A stretch of DNA of 64,000 bases from Triticum aestivum (GCF_018294505.1 NC_057807.1:136368747-136432746), one strand, 5' to 3'; counted from the stretch's first letter, positions 12,361 through 26,143 are shown. Numbers and translations: made by a program. Notes: generated by a model from the letters alone, not told the origin.

Positions 12361-13225
12361 TCCGGAGTCTCATCCCGACTTGTGGGGGAATCATAGTCTC
12401 CATCATCCTTTCCTCACTGGGGCAATGCTCTAATAATGATGATCATCACACTTTATTTACTTACAACTCAATATTACAACTCGATACTAGAACAAAGATA
12501 TGACTCTATATGAATGCCTCCGGCGGTGTACCGGGATGTGCGATGATCTAGCGTAGCAATGACATCAAAAAACGGACAAGCCATGAAAACATCATGCTAG
12601 CTATGTTACGGTCATGCAAAGCAATATGACAATGAATGCTCAAGTCATGTATATGATGATGATGGAAGTTGCATGGCAATATATCTCGGAATGGCTATGG
12701 AAATGCCATAATAGGTAGGTATGGTGGCTGTTTTGAGGAAGGTATATGGTGGGTGTAATGCACCGGCGAGAGTTGCACGGTTCTAGAGAGGCTAGCAGTG
12801 GTGGAAGGGTGAGAGTGAGTATAATCCATGGACTCAACATTAGTCATAAATAACTCATGTACTTATTGCAAAAATTTAGAAGCTATCGAGGCCAAGTATT
12901 AGATGCATGCCCCTAGGGGAAGGGTTGGTATGAGTTAACCGTCGCGCGATCCCGACCTCAACACAAAGGATGGCAATCAAAAAAAATCATGCTCCGACTT
13001 CATTACATAACGGTTCACCATACGTGCATGCTACGGGAATCACAAACCTCAACACAAGTATTTCTACTAATCCACAACTAACCACTAGCACACTCTAATA
13101 TTACCACCTTTATATCGCAAAACTATTGCATGGAATCAAACATATCATATTCAGCGATCTACAAGTTTTATGTAGGATTTTATGACTAACCATGTGAATG
13201 ACCAATTCCTGTCATCTCTCTAAAC

Positions 13226-13442
13226 AGATATAAGTGAAGCAATAGAGTTTAATTCTTTCTACAAAATATATGCCCACGCTCTAATAAATATAAGTGAAGC
13301 AAAAAAGCATTCTACAAATGGCGGTTGTCTATGTGAAGAGAAACAGGCAATCCAAACTTCAAATGATATAAGTTAAGCACACGAAGCATTCTATAAAGCC
13401 ATACTCAAAAGATATAAGTGAAGTGCAATGAGCATCTATAAA
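13226..13442. repeat. Short dispersed repeats, R0 unit 3
   Basis: Same ATATAAGTGAAGC series, with a few substitutions. Confidence 0.7.
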
Positions 13443-13576
13443 TCAACCAAGGACTTTCTCATACCATCATGGTGCATAGAAGAAAAGTGAAAACTAAAGC
13501 AAAAGACGCTCCAAGATTGCACATATAGCATGAACGAAACGAATCCGAAAACATACCGATACTTGTTGAAGAAAGA

Positions 13577-13665
13577 GGGGATGCCTTTCGGGGCATCCCT
13601 AAGCTTAGACGCTTGAGTCTCCTTGAATATTTACTTGGGGTGCCTTGGGCATCCCCAAGCTTTAG
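13577..13665. repeat. Paired hairpins with internal polypurine-like motif, R0 unit 3
   Basis: Same structure. The stem bases are largely kept although flanking sequence has drifted. Confidence 0.6.
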
Positions 13666-14461
13666 CTCTTGCCTCTCCTTCTTCTCCTCACATCGAGACC
13701 TTCTCGATCATCGAACACTTCATCCACACAAAACTTCAACAGAAAACTCGGTAAGATCCGTTAGTATAATAAAGCAAATCACTACTCTAAGTATTGTTGT
13801 AAACCAATTCATATTTTGTTTTTGCATTGTGTATACTGTAATATAGCTTTTCCATGGCTTAATCCACTGATATAAATTGATAGTTTCATCAAAACAAGCA
13901 AACTATGCATAAAAAACAGAATCTGTCTAAAACAGAATAGTCTGTAACAATCTGAACATTCACCATACTTCTGATACTTGCAACATTCTTCCAAAATTAG
14001 GAAAAAATAAACAATTTGTACAGCAAGACAGTGCAAAAGGGATCAGAACCAATTGACGTTCCAGCAAAATATTAAAAATCACGCACTACAGCCAAAGTTT
14101 CTGTCCTGCACCGCACAAACCAACAGGCATTGTAAACATCCTAAAGGCAAACCTTGGCACATTATTTTTATGATACAATGGAATTGTACAAGGGGATAAT
14201 TATTTTTATTGAAAAGTTTCTGTAATTAAGATTCACGAAGTTCCCATGGGCCTGAACAAGTTTAAGGACGTCCCCCACTTTCACAATGCTCGTCTATCTC
14301 ACTTTCACTTTTCTTTTTGAAAAGTTTTGGGTTCCCCTCTTTATTTTTTTTGTTTCTTAAACTATAAAAAGCTCTCAACATAAATAAATGACTCTCTAAA
14401 ACTTCCGGATTGTCTCCCTGGCAGCGCTTTCTTTAAAGCCATTAAGCTAGGCATATAGTGC

Positions 14462-15801
14462 TCAAGTAATGGATCCACCCGGATCCCAAGGTATATCAAA
14501 GCCAATTTTAATTAACAATGATTTGTAATTTAGTAGTGAGCACAAAGTAACATATATCATGCAATGACGAAGTCTAACTCTCTTCCTATGCATCGGCATG
14601 TCATAAAAGAACAATTCATGCACACAAAGTAAAGGCCAATGCATAGTACAAACAGTTTCTTGCAATTTTATCGTGTTGGAAACATAAAGAGGCGGAGATG
14701 TAGTTCCTCTCATAACAATTGCAAGTAGGAGCAGCAAGGACATGCATATTATATCTATCAAAATCATCATGTGTGGTAGTAAAACGCAACCCATCAATAT
14801 AATCCTTAATAAGCACAAACTTCTCCGATGTAGTGTGGTTGGGAGAATTCAAAAAGATAATAGGACTATCATGCGTGGGTGCAATAGCAACAATTTCATG
14901 TTTACCATAAGGAACTATAGCAAGTTCATCTCCATAAGCATAATTCATATTGGCATCTTGGCCACAAGCATAGCAAGCATCATCAAAAAGGATATTTCAA
15001 AAGAATCAAAGGGATCATAACAGTCATCATAGCAATCATCCTTCGGTAAGCATGAAGGGGAATTAAACGGTGTATGAGTTAAAGAGTTACTCTCATTAGA
15101 AGGTGGGCACGGGTGATCAATCCGCTCTTCCTCCTTTTGTTCTTCGCTCTCCTACTCATCTTTTTCATCCAATGAGCTCACAGTTTCATCAACTTCTTCT
15201 TCCATAGATTCCTGCAAAATATTAGTCTCTTCTTGGGCAGCGGAGACTTTCTCAATAAGCACATTAATATAGAAATTATATTCATAATTATCATAGCAAT
15301 ATTTCAATATAGCAAAATTTTCAGGCCTATAAACATCATCATCAAAAGCTTCATACTTTTAAAACAAGATTCAATTTCATAAGCACCCTTAAAAGCAACA
15401 AATTCTTCTATTTGTTCCACATCATAGTAATCATATCTACCTCTAGCATAAGAAGCCAGGGTTTCATTATCATTAAATTTGCATGAAAAGGGAAGGTGTG
15501 GAGCCTTCATCCTAGAGCAACAAGTATAATCATAACTCAAGCATACTTGCCGAGCATACCACTTCAATATATGAATTTGATCCCATAATAATTTCCCTTT
15601 TTGTGTCAAGCGATAATCCCTAAAGTATTCACGTTGATCCAACGTTACTCCCATTACATAATTGAATGGGGTTTTCTCAGGATTATTAAAGTAGTACATA
15701 ATATCTTTCACATAACCAGCATTGAGGGTTTTAGGAGGTTCCCCATCTCCATGAGCAGCAAGTACACCTGATTTTTTTGGTATTTCGTGTTCCATATCCA
15801 T
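14462..15801 (-). pseudogene. R0 unit 3 first ORF, broken
   Basis: Homologous to the frames in units 1 and 2. One base is missing near 15365 relative to them, so the first open block reads 165 codons with a different tail. The TAG at 15152-15154 and the A-run shift near 14985-14990 are also present here, so these lesions predate amplification of the whole array. A few private substitutions occur, for example GKHEIVA instead of VKHEIVA. Confidence 0.65.
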
Positions 15802-15896
15802 GACTAAAGACAGAGAACAACTAAAAGCAGCAAATAAAAATTACTTAGTGATAAAGCAAACAAGCACACACGAGAATATTCACCCCACGCTATTGC

Positions 15897-15914
15897 TCCC
15901 CGGCAACGGTGCTA
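15897..15914 (-). other. Primer binding site, R0 unit 3
   Basis: Minus strand TAGCACCGTTGCCGGGGA. It keeps one base of the intact R2 site that units 1 and 2 have lost, in line with unit 3 being the older, separate copy. Confidence 0.8.
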
Positions 15915-15925
15915 GAAAAAGGTCT

Positions 15926-17433
15926 TGATAACCCACAAGTATAGGGGATCGCAACAGTTTTCGATAAGTAAGAGTGTCGAACCCAACGAGGAGCTAAAGG
16001 TAGAATAAATATTCCCTCAAGTTCTATCGACCACCGATACAACTCTACGCACGCTTAACGTTCGCTCTACCTAGAACAAGTATGAAACTAGAAGTAATTT
16101 GTAGGTGTTTTGGATAGGTTTACAAGATAATAAAGAGCGCGTAAATAAAAAGTAGGGGCTGTTGAGATAAAGACACAACTAAATTAGTTTTAGTACAAAG
16201 CTTTTGTTACGAGAAAGTTATTTGTCCCTAGGCAATCGATAACTAGACTGGTAATCATTATTCCAATTTTATTTGAGGGAGAGGCATAAGCTAACATACT
16301 TTCTCTACTTGGATCTTATGCACTTATGATTGGAACTCTATCAAGCATCCGCAACTACTAAAGATCATTAAGGTAAAACCCAACCATAGCATTAAAGTAT
16401 CAAGTCCCCTTTATCCCATACGTAAACAACCTACTTACTCAGGTCTGTGCTTCTGTTACTCACGCCACCCACGATAAGAAAATCATAAACATATTGAAAA
16501 CCCTACAGCGGGGATCCCTCATGCTTGCGCGACACAGAGAGCACCATAGGACAACACCAATAATAAAACATGTAACTCAAATCAATCTTGATCATTAAAT
16601 AGCCATTAGGACCAAACGGATCTACTCAAACATCATAGGATAGCCATACATCATTGGGAAATAATATATAGCGTTGAGCACCATGTTTAAGTAGAGATTA
16701 CAGCGGGTAATAGAGAGGTTACACCGCTGCATAGAGGGGGAAGAGTTGGTGATGATGGCGGTGAAGTTGTTGGTGAAGATTGCGGTGATGATGATGGCCC
16801 CTGGTGGCACTCCGGCGCCACCGGAAGGAAGGGGAGAGAGCCCCCTCCTTCTTCTTCTTACTTGACCTTCTCACTAGATGGGAGAAGGGTTTCCCCTCTG
16901 GTCCATGGTCTCCATGGCATGGGAGGGGCGAGATCCCCTCCGAGATTGGATCTGTCTCTCTATTTCTGTGTTCCCTGATTCTGGCCCTTCACCGTTTCTT
17001 TTATATCCGGAGATCTGTAACTCCGATTGGGGTGAATCTTTCGCCTAGATTTTCCTCATAAAATTTGCTTTCCTTCAGCAAAAGAAGAGGGTCAACCGCC
17101 TTGTGGGGTGCCCACGAGGGTCCAGGGCGCGCCTGCCCCCTGGGGCGCGCCCCCTGCCTCATGGCCCCCTCAGGCACCGTCTCGTGTTGATTTTACTTCC
17201 CAAAAATCATAAATATTCCAAAATAATTCTCCGTCTGTTTTTATCCCGTTTGGACTCTGTTTGATATGGATATTCTGTGAAACAAAAACATGCAACAAAC
17301 AGGAACTGGCACTAGGCACTTGATCAGTATGTTAGTCCCAAAAAATAGTATAGAAAGTTGCCAAAAGTATATGAAAGTTGTAGAATATTGGCATGGAACA
17401 ATCAAAAATTATAGATACAACGGAGACATATCA
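15926..17433 (-). repeat. R0 LTR, unit 3 (outer 5' LTR)
   Basis: Same family as the other two LTRs, but with more substitutions and an expanded GC-rich stretch near 17117-17157. Its minus-strand start is TGATATGTCTCC. Homology to the array stops exactly at 17433, so this is the true right end of the insertion. The flanking bases GGCCC would be the target duplication, whose partner is off the window. Confidence 0.88.
16998..17008 (-). promoter_or_regulatory. TATA-like box in R0 LTR, unit 3
   Basis: Minus strand GGATATAAAAG. It is unchanged in the most divergent LTR although sequence on both sides has drifted. Confidence 0.55.
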
Positions 17434-20084
17434 GGCCCCCAACACATATCCTTCAAACACCAGAAACTAGTTGCAACTCCTGGATAGAGATCGAGCCGAT
17501 TAATAAGCCGAGAAGGGTCGAGTTACCGGAACCCAATGTGTGGTAGTAACTGTTCATGGATCACAAACACGGAACTCAGTTCTTGAGGATGGTTTCAATG
17601 AGACAACCCACCATGTACTCCTACATGGCCTCTCACCGCTAACTTTACCAAATCGTGTTCACACACTTAGCTCTCAACAGTAAGACATGTTCACCACATT
17701 CCAATTCATCCCCGATAAATCAGACCTGACTCAACTCTAAGCAGTAGCAAGCATGACAATAAGCATGAATGAGTAGGCACATCAGGGCTCAAACAACTCC
17801 TACTCATGCTAGTGGGTTTCATCTATTTACTGTGGCAATGACAGGTCATGCAGAGGAAAGGGGTTCAACTACCGCAGCATGTAACAGTTGAATCGTTGTT
17901 GTCCTAATGCAGCAAAAGAGAGGAGGAGCGAGAGAGTGGGATTGTATCGGAATGAACAAGGGGTTTTTGCTTGCCTCGCACTTCGGAAGATAGTATAGTT
18001 CTTCATCAGTGTCATCGAACTCATCGACAGAACCACATCTACTTAGAGGGGACAATCACCGGCAAACAAAGAAGAAACACAATCAATGCAATGCAACAAT
18101 ATGATGCATGAAATGTGACATGGCAATATGTTGTGATTTGAGCTAATTCACCTAGCAAAAATTTAAATGAAGTCCATATGAACCAAGGATTCATATGCAA
18201 ACTTCATATCAAGCATTTAAAATGCCATTATCATGTTTTTATTTAAACAGCAAGGTTAAGTTGCTTTATCATGCATGAAACCAGTACTAATGGATAGATT
18301 GGATTTTTTTTAATCTTTTTTCATGTATAATTTATTTCATTCTGAGTTATAGATTATTTTCTATGATTTTCGGAAGTTTATAACATTTTTTGGAATTCCC
18401 TGGCTATTTAAAATAAGCTAAATCCAGAAAATGCTTTATTGCATCAGCATCACGTCACTGTGGCGTCAGCAAGTCAACATGGCCCCTCCAGGTCAAACCT
18501 GACCCATGGGTCCCATCGGTTAGTCTCACAGCACTGACCCGTGTCACAGACAGGTGGGACCGGTCAACGGCCACATCAGCAAAGTCAAAGTTGACGCGTG
18601 GGCCACTGATTTTATTAAATAATCTAATTATTTTTGTTATCCAGTAACTAACAAAGCAGGTCCCACAGTCAGTGTCTAGTGTTAAACAAATAGGGTTAGT
18701 TAGCCCCTAATCTAATGGCAGCCACGACGGCTAACCGATGATTAGCCGTCGGCGCTAAGCAGGACACAACGGAGGTCTTCGTCCGGCCGTTTACGGTGAT
18801 GAGAGGTTGTGCGGATGGGTTCTTCGGGATCGACGCGATGAGGCGCGTCGGACGGTGGCAGGTGTGGGTGCTGGGGTGGCCGGAATCGGCAACGATCACG
18901 AGTGAGGCGGCGGCCGGAGCCCGGGCGAGCTCGGGTTCTGTGTTAGGGAGCACGGCAGGAGGAGCTGGTGCATGCGTTCGGCTCCTAGGAGCACGGTGAG
19001 AATGGCGACACGCTCAAAAGCGGGCGGAGGTAGCTGTGGCCGCGGCAGCGACATGGCACGGTGGCGACAAGCTTCGGGCAAAAAGCAGAGAGAGGAGAGG
19101 GGGGACATGCAGTAACTCACAGGGAGGACGGGGAGAGGGTCAGCATGCTCGGGGAAGGCTTGGATGCGTCGGAATCCCGGCTGCGACCTCCCGTGGCCGA
19201 GGAATAAGATGAGGTCGAGGATGACGCGTCGAGGGTCTTCCGGTCGCGTGAGCCGACGGAGAGTGCTATGGCGATGAGGCGGAGCTTCTGGACTGCTCAA
19301 GGGGAGGAGGGAGAGGCGGTGGCCGCGGTGTTGCTAGTCGGCAGCGGCGGGCACGTTCGGTGAGGTGGGGAACGGCAAGGAAGAGAGCAGGGGGAAGAGT
19401 GAGTGAGCCGGAGGGATTGGGACGGCACCGAGGAAGTCGGCCACGCGTCCAGGGCTCATCGACAAGAAGGAGGTGGCGCAGAGCATGCTCGCGCACATCG
19501 GCCACGCGCCGCTGTCCTCCTGGTGCCGTGGAGAAGATGACTGGCAGGGCCAGTGAGCTGGGCTGGCGCAGTGCCGGGCCAGGTGGGCTGCACAGACAGG
19601 TAGGTCCATGTAAGTTTCTCTCTCTCTTTTATTTCTACTTTTGTTTCTGTTTTCTGTTTTCTATTTATTTTGATCTGTTTTGAATTAGTAAAATACTAAC
19701 TCATTTTGTAAAATCCTGAAAATAATTGTTGTCACTATTTGAATTATTTCCAACAGCCCCCAATTGTTTTCAGAAGTATTGAAGCATTTAAAATATTTAT
19801 AAGCATTAAATGCTCCAATTCAAATACAATATGATTTAACTCAAAAATCCATAAATGGCCAAGAAATATGCTCATCATTTTTGGCAGAGGTTTTCATCTT
19901 TATCAGAAATCATGAACATTTTCAAAGGCATTTCGGGTTCTTTGAAAAAGATTTTATTTGAACCTATTTGAATTCTTTCTGGTGCTAGGATTCGATCAAT
20001 CTCCATTTCAGCTTTACATAAAATTTAAACATGATGCAACACACAAGTGCTAGCCTAGTGCAAGGTAAAGCTAGGGATGTGACA
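17434..20084 (-). mobile_element. E: right part of an LTR of another retrotransposon
   Basis: It ends GGGATGTGACA, so on the minus strand it starts TGTCACATCCC, a common start of long Triticeae LTRs. To its right is R1 sequence, so this is an LTR (possibly solo) inserted in R1. R0 inserted into it at 17433, and the remainder is off the window. The stretch 18700-19600 is GC-rich and gives chance open frames on both strands; the rest is AT-rich and non-coding. Family not determined. Confidence 0.65.
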
Positions 20085-20273
20085 ACATTTCTCACCGACA
20101 TTACATTCATGTTCACACACTTATTCTAGTTGTCGGTGCTCATACTTTTTCATTGTACTATCCATGCTAGTTTATTTTCTATTTTGAGTCTTCTTCTTGT
20201 GTGTTTGAAAAACCTTAAGAAAAACAAAAAAATAGTTGTAGCTTTTAGCTAGTTTACTTTACATGCATGTAGT
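20085..20273 (+). mobile_element. R1 fragment 1 (3' internal non-coding)
   Basis: Matches R2 at about 61555-61725: both begin TCTCACCGAC and contain the CTTCTTGTGTGTTTGA word. It ends at the hAT-like insertion and continues at 51049. The last eight bases, CATGTAGT, are one copy of the hAT-like target duplication. Confidence 0.8.
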
Positions 20274-21476
20274 CACTGTTTGGGATATCGCTTATCGCTA
20301 TCGTCTCGGTCGGCTGGGGATTAGAGATTAATCGGAAATTGGATGATTAATCAATTTTATCGGTTGACTATTAATCGGCAAGTTTTTTTGCAAGACCTAC
20401 ATTTCAAGCACTAATAAGGAAAATTTGGAAAAAATCAACAAGTGTGTGCTCTAAGCCTTTAACACTACATCAATATATATTATATAACAACAGTACATTT
20501 CATGTTTTTCCATGTTTGAAATTCAAATAGGGCAGGAGTACATAGATACTACAATATTACATTATTACATAACAAACAAAAATTGGACAACACTGAAACA
20601 ATAGCAGTGCATAGATTTACTCATTTACAATTTTACATAACAATCAACAACAGGCAAAACAGCAGTACATAACTATATATATGGGTCCAAAAATAAACTG
20701 AGATAGTAGATAGGATGTAGTACATATATAAATATATTAGTCTTAGTCCACAAATAAACTGAGATAGTATCATTTTGGATACTGGATAGATAGGCAACAC
20801 AGCAGTACATAACAGGTCCAGAGTACACAAATAAGCTTAGTTCTACTTCTACACGTCTACTTCAACTTCTTAGTCTTACACTAGTTACTACTTTGCTAGC
20901 AAACAGCCAAACACCAATCAACCAAAATAAGGTCGTTCTTAGCTCTCTGATTCTCTCACAAGTGGTCACAAGTCACAACCAAAATAAGGCAGTAGGCTGC
21001 TAGCAAACAACACACAATACTAACTGAATGCTGCCATGTGCAACTTGGTATCTAGACTCCCATCCATCTTGCTCTCCATGGCTGTTTGTGATCACCTTGT
21101 AGTCCTTCTCCGAACCTGATCACCATGTTGTGATCACCCTATACATAAAAGAAAAGGGCAGCAATATCCTTCAAAAAGAAAAGAGCAACACCATAGGAGG
21201 GAAACTTATTCTGTACATGATCCTATTAAACTCAAAATTGACTGAATTTTATCACTACTAACTGAATGGTTGCAGGGCAACAACAACTAGTAGTTAGTAG
21301 CTGCAGACTTGCGGTTAAACTCAAAAACTGATTGAATTTTATCACTATTAGTAGGCAGTTATTGGCTGAAGAAATGGCAATTTGCTTACAGGTTACAGCT
21401 GCGGTTATTGACAATAAAAATTGCTTACACCCACAGTTATTGACTGAACAAATTACAATAGTTGCCACTCATTTTA
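20274..21476. other. Left arm of the hAT-like element
   Basis: AT-rich and non-coding. It has imperfect direct repeats around AGCAGTACATAAC (about 20655-20820), the phrase AAATAAACTGAGATAGTA twice, and duplicated GAATTTTATCACTA words near 21243 and 21333. Confidence 0.65.
20655..20820. repeat. Imperfect direct repeat in hAT-like left arm
   Basis: Two copies of a block of roughly 75-110 bases with CAGCAGTACATAAC, GTCCA and AAATAAACTGAGATAGTA. Confidence 0.55.
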
Positions 21477-24400
21477 TGTGGGGACCCCGACTCATAAGTC
21501 GTGACCACCGAATGCACGTGTACAGTGATCCCAGAGATCAATGCTCACTGAACACACAAAAGCTGAATAAGAGGAGTCTTACATCCATACATACCGTATT
21601 ACACAAGTAGGACCATTATGGTCAAGTCTTGAGTCTAACATCGCAGCAGAAATCTTCGTCGATAACTTGGACCCATGCCATCTGCCTTAACCCTACAGGC
21701 ATTCTGACTGGGAAGCGTCCTAGCTCGCATGTTCGTCACCGAAGTATTCATCTTCATATCATGTTCTTTCGTGCCTGGCCAATAAAATAACCAGTGGCAA
21801 GCCAATGAGTACTTTGAATGTACTCGCAAGCAACCCATGTTTTGGTTCAAGGTACAACAATGCATGATATAGGTAAATTTTTGCGGAAAGCTAGTTTTGA
21901 GTGCAATGACATGTTCAACAACTTGCAAGACATGCATCAGGAGGATTCAATTAACCATGGGGACAGGTTACAGATATCAACATAAATAGAGTGGGCACCA
22001 ACCCAGCTTAATCATGTCAAGTCCTTGACTTGACCCAAGTAGTTCTTCCCACTTATCCAAACACACACACTGGTTTGTAAACATGTGGATGTAGTTTAAG
22101 CAGCACCGCCCAACTGTCCTTGACCGTGGACACGGCTATTCGAATAGTTTTACACTCTGCAGAGGTTGCACACTTTACCCACAAGATCCGAGGAACTTCC
22201 GTGTCATCCACGACCCGCGGTACCTCAAGTACCCGGGGTAAGCACCCGATCACTATCTTTCCCTAGACGACACTAACAAGGAGTCCACTCGTTGTTCCGT
22301 ATCCTCACGATGTACATCATACGAGACTCACTCGAGATCGTAACATCCGAGAGGGGACACAACGGTGTATCCGGTGCCCTGTGAAAACAGTCATGGCCGC
22401 CCTACCTGGCACGACCCCGAACCAAGAGAGAGCACCAACTCTCCCCCGTCACTAGTAATGCGGGCTCCAAGCTAGTATCGGCCTAGGTAGTTAATAATGC
22501 CCTTTCCCATATAAGGGTAGAGTGGTTGCGCATGTAAGGTTGAGACAGTCGACAAATCTTAAATCTAATCCATTTTCGAAAACAACACACACACTTGCCT
22601 CGGTACACCACTTCGTCATCAAGTGGTTACCCATCTCATTGTCTCCCTCGGGCATAAATGGCACCCGACGGGGTTTTCGAAAGTCCTTTGAAAATACTTT
22701 GTCTCCATTCCTATGCATATTCCCGTCCCTTTTGCGTAGCACTACTTAGCATCCTATCTACCCCCACCGGCATAACCCTCATAAGGAGGTAGGGTCATGC
22801 TCAATGCAAGTATCAACAAGGAGGAAATGAAGGCAACCCACCAAAGTGGCTACCCTCTCATCATGATTCCAATGCAGCAATATTAAAGTGCTATATGAAA
22901 TGCATAAAAGGGGTTTCATAGACATGGTCAAAGGGTTGCTTTCCTGTTTTAACAAAGTCTTCGAGGTCTTCAAATATCCCTAGTCCAACTCCAAGCATTT
23001 CGTCTACTTCGTCAACTATCGTTGAAAGCAACCATAATAAGCAACACAATAAGGCAGGAAATAAAAGTGCTCTAAAAATGAGAGTTGGACTTTTCTAGGA
23101 TACCTCTGGTCATGTGAGGAATGACCAAGGTGATTTCATTGGAAGTGGATCAATGGATATTTCTAAACATTTTGATATGGTGGAATCAAGGGGTTTATGG
23201 AATTGCAAGAAGTGTAGAGAAACATATTTTTGGAAAATGAGCAAAGGCACCCATTTAACAAAGGATGATTTTAGAAGCATCTAGGAATTGGTTTCACTGG
23301 ATTTGGAGTTCAAATGGATTTCCTATGAATTTGTAAAGTTGGCTATATATGAAGAAATAGACCATTATTTGAGGTGATACAGAAAGTATTAGTAAAAATG
23401 TTCAAAAACTAAGTTTTGAACTTATAGACATCTAGGATTTTGAATCATGGCATTTGGATCAAATTTGAGCTCTCTGTGATTTTCTAAAGTTCATCACAGA
23501 AATGGAAAATGGGGTTTTATTTAATTTGTGTGAGTAAAATTGTTCTTGAAAAATGTGCATGCTGCACCAACAGGTAGATCATGATTTATGGAGTCACCAG
23601 AAATTTGAATCATCCAATTTGGAGTTAACATGAATATTTGGGAGATTTTGCAAATTTCTGGAAAAGGAAAAAGACAAAGGAAGTGGGGGGGGGGGGATTA
23701 TACCTATACCGCGCACCGAGCGCAGCATAGCGCCGCAGTGCACTGGGCCGGCCCAGCAGCTCGGCCGCAGGCGCGCAGGCGGCCACGTCCAAGGCGCCCG
23801 CCCGGAATACGTCTTCGCCGCTGGGAGACGGCACCTAGGGAAGCCGTGTCCACTTAAGTTGTGGGCCCGACCCTCAGGGTCACTTACACCCGGGGCCCAC
23901 CGGGCTCTCTCACCATCTCCCGCGTCCTTCTTCTTCCTCACGATAGGGGACAGGGGAGGGCGCCGGTCGCCATGGTTCCGGCCGCTCTGCTGCGTCGGAC
24001 GGCGTGGTAGTGGTCTGGGCGGATGCCCCACTCCACGCCGCGCTCGGGGGTGGCTGCGTTGGACACGGGGGAGACCAGGAGCAAGCAGCTCAACGGGAGG
24101 GTGGACGACGGCGTCCGGCAAGAGGGGTTCTGGGGTTGTGGGGCGCTAGAGGAGGAGGTAATGGGCGGAGGAGCCTCGTCGGCGTGAGGTGGCTTCATTG
24201 GGGTCCAAAGGAGGGGAGGGGAGGCTTCGGTCTGCGGGAATTTGGGCGGAGGCCGACGTCGGCACCTCGGCCATGGAGGGAGCAGGAGGACACGAGAGGG
24301 AGAGGGAGTGTGTCTGAGGGGTTGTTGGGGGACGGGGAGAGCGAGTAGAGGCCAAAGAAGGGCTCGGGAGGGCCTCTAAGTAGAGGGGCTGCAGTGCACC

Positions 24401-26125
24401 GTGGACGCGGTCTACGGCGCCCATGGGCGAGCTCGCGGAGGGAGAAAGAGGGCAAGGGAGGAGGGGCCCGATAGCATTGCGTGTTGCGGACGTCGAGGCG
24501 CATTGTCGGGCGCGCTGGGGAGGCCCGAGGTGGCCGGAGGAGCTTGGCAGGGGGCGGCTACAGTGCGGGAGCGCACTGTAGCGCGCTCCAGAGCGCCCAA
24601 ATGGCATGCCATGGCATTTTATATTCCTTGTGGGCGCGGCCACTAATGTCTGGTAGCTCTAGGAGGGAGTAAAGAAAGGGGAGGATGCATTGGATGCCAT
24701 GGAGGGCCACTAGAATGAGGAGGGAGGTGAGAAAGGAGAAGAATGCCACTGTCCAGAAGGGTAAATGGGGGTGTTTCACCCCTCAATCATTGAGCTGAGG
24801 CCAGGGAAGAGTTACTGGAGATAGAAGAAGACTAGGAGGAGTTGTGGTAAAAAGTTGAGCTCAAGGAGAATAGTGTAAGTGGTCAAAATGGTGATTTTTG
24901 AAAAGTGACAGAAGGTGTTTGATGCAAATTTGGGCAAGCAAATTAACTCCAATTGACATGAGGATTAACAGGATCAAGTGTCACACATAATTGAGGTTGA
25001 CCACCAAGTTTGAGTCCATTTTGAGAAAGTTGCCAATGCAACTTTTGTAAACCCTAGAAATCAGCAGAAATGGATTTACCAAGATTTAGTCATGCAAATC
25101 TATTCTCCTTGATGCACCACTTGGTGTAGTGTCATCATTTGAGGATTTGAACATGTCCACAAAAATTTAGATCAAAAGGACACACTTGGCAATGTAGAGT
25201 TGTTCAAATTTGGTTCTGGACAGAAAGGGTTTTGGGGTACTTTGATCAAGATAACATTCTCTCCAACTTGTGCCATTTGGTCTATATGCATTATTACACC
25301 ATTTGAGCATGTGCACCAAGTTTGAGAGCATTTGGACATGTTTGACAGTGCAAAAATGTTCAAACTTGAAAAAGGACAGAAGTGGTTTTGAGAGGGTTTC
25401 ATGGGGTTATACTATTCTTCATGACATGGTATTTAGCAAGATCATAAAATTTTCATATGTGACATGCTAGAATTTTCTTGGATTTTTATGGAAATATTTC
25501 CTGTAGAAATATTTCAAATCCTTGAAATGGGCAGAAATGGTTTTGGGAGGTTTTGTCCAATATTTTGATCATGACCATATGTTGAAACTCATATATATGG
25601 AAAATATATGTCCATTGAGTCTCCCTAATTTTTCTCAAATATTTTTAAAGCTTAAAAATAATTTTAACCTATTAAAGACCATTTATGGCCTAAAGAAAAA
25701 GCCTTTAAATAAAATAGGAAAATAACTTTCAAAATTATATTTTTGTGGTTTCTGGGTGTCCTATATCTAATAGGAGTCAAATATATTTTTGGAAAGATTT
25801 TTACTGCCCTTAATTAAGTACTTGCAGTGCAAACCTCAATTCAGGGGGTTTTGGAAAACTAATTTTTGAAAATACTTTTTGGCCAAATTATTTTTGTAAG
25901 AAAATATTATATTGCTCTATACACATGGTATGATCATTGGGAAAAGGATTTGGATCAAGGAGAAGGAGTATAAGAGTTGGAGGATTTATTTGATTTTTAG
26001 AGCACTTGCAAACAACACACAAAATCCAATCAAGCAAAGTCCAAAACACTCAAAATTTTTGTAAAACCACATTTTATCATGATTTATTAGCTTAAGTGTT
26101 GTGGCATGAAAATCAGGGTGTGACA
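21477..26125 (-). repeat. A, 3' LTR (left copy)
   Basis: 4649 bp, TGTGGGGACC to GGTGTGACA on the plus strand. An AT-rich outer part surrounds a GC-rich block near 23700-24650 with no believable gene. A G12 run lies at 23685-23696. Confidence 0.88.
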
Positions 26126-26140
26126 GACCTACCCCCCTTA
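26126..26140 (-). other. Polypurine tract of A
   Basis: Minus strand TAAGGGGGGTAGGTC abuts the TGTCACACCC start of the 3' LTR. Confidence 0.75.
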
Positions 26141-26143
26141 CAA

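Larger units (their letters stand above)
11491..14461 (-). other. R0 unit 3, 3' non-coding part of internal domain
   Basis: Same stretch as 5549-8509, with more substitutions and small indels, including a longer T-rich tract at 12300-12360. Confidence 0.7.
1..17433 (-). mobile_element. R0: tandem array of a non-autonomous gypsy-like LTR element
   Basis: Three units of about 5.94 kb follow each other head to tail: base 1 matches 5937 and 11880. Each unit is one LTR of about 1.5 kb plus an internal domain of about 4.44 kb, on the minus strand. Neighbouring units share LTRs, so the order right to left is LTR-internal-LTR-internal-LTR-internal, the last cut by the window edge. The LTRs start TGATA(C/T)GTCTCC and end in TATCA. 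The primer site matches Asp-tRNA and a purine tract precedes each inner LTR. No reverse transcriptase or integrase motif is visible. The rightmost unit differs more from the other two than they do from each other. The family resembles the Fatima/Sabrina/WHAM group of Triticeae gypsy elements, but I cannot name it. The outer left end and its target duplication lie outside the window. Confidence 0.9.

Noticed and set aside
18696..19683. Overlapping frames of 67-134 codons in the GC-rich part of E
   Set aside because: Frames on both strands, rich in Arg/Pro/Ala, no motifs; explained by base composition of an LTR.
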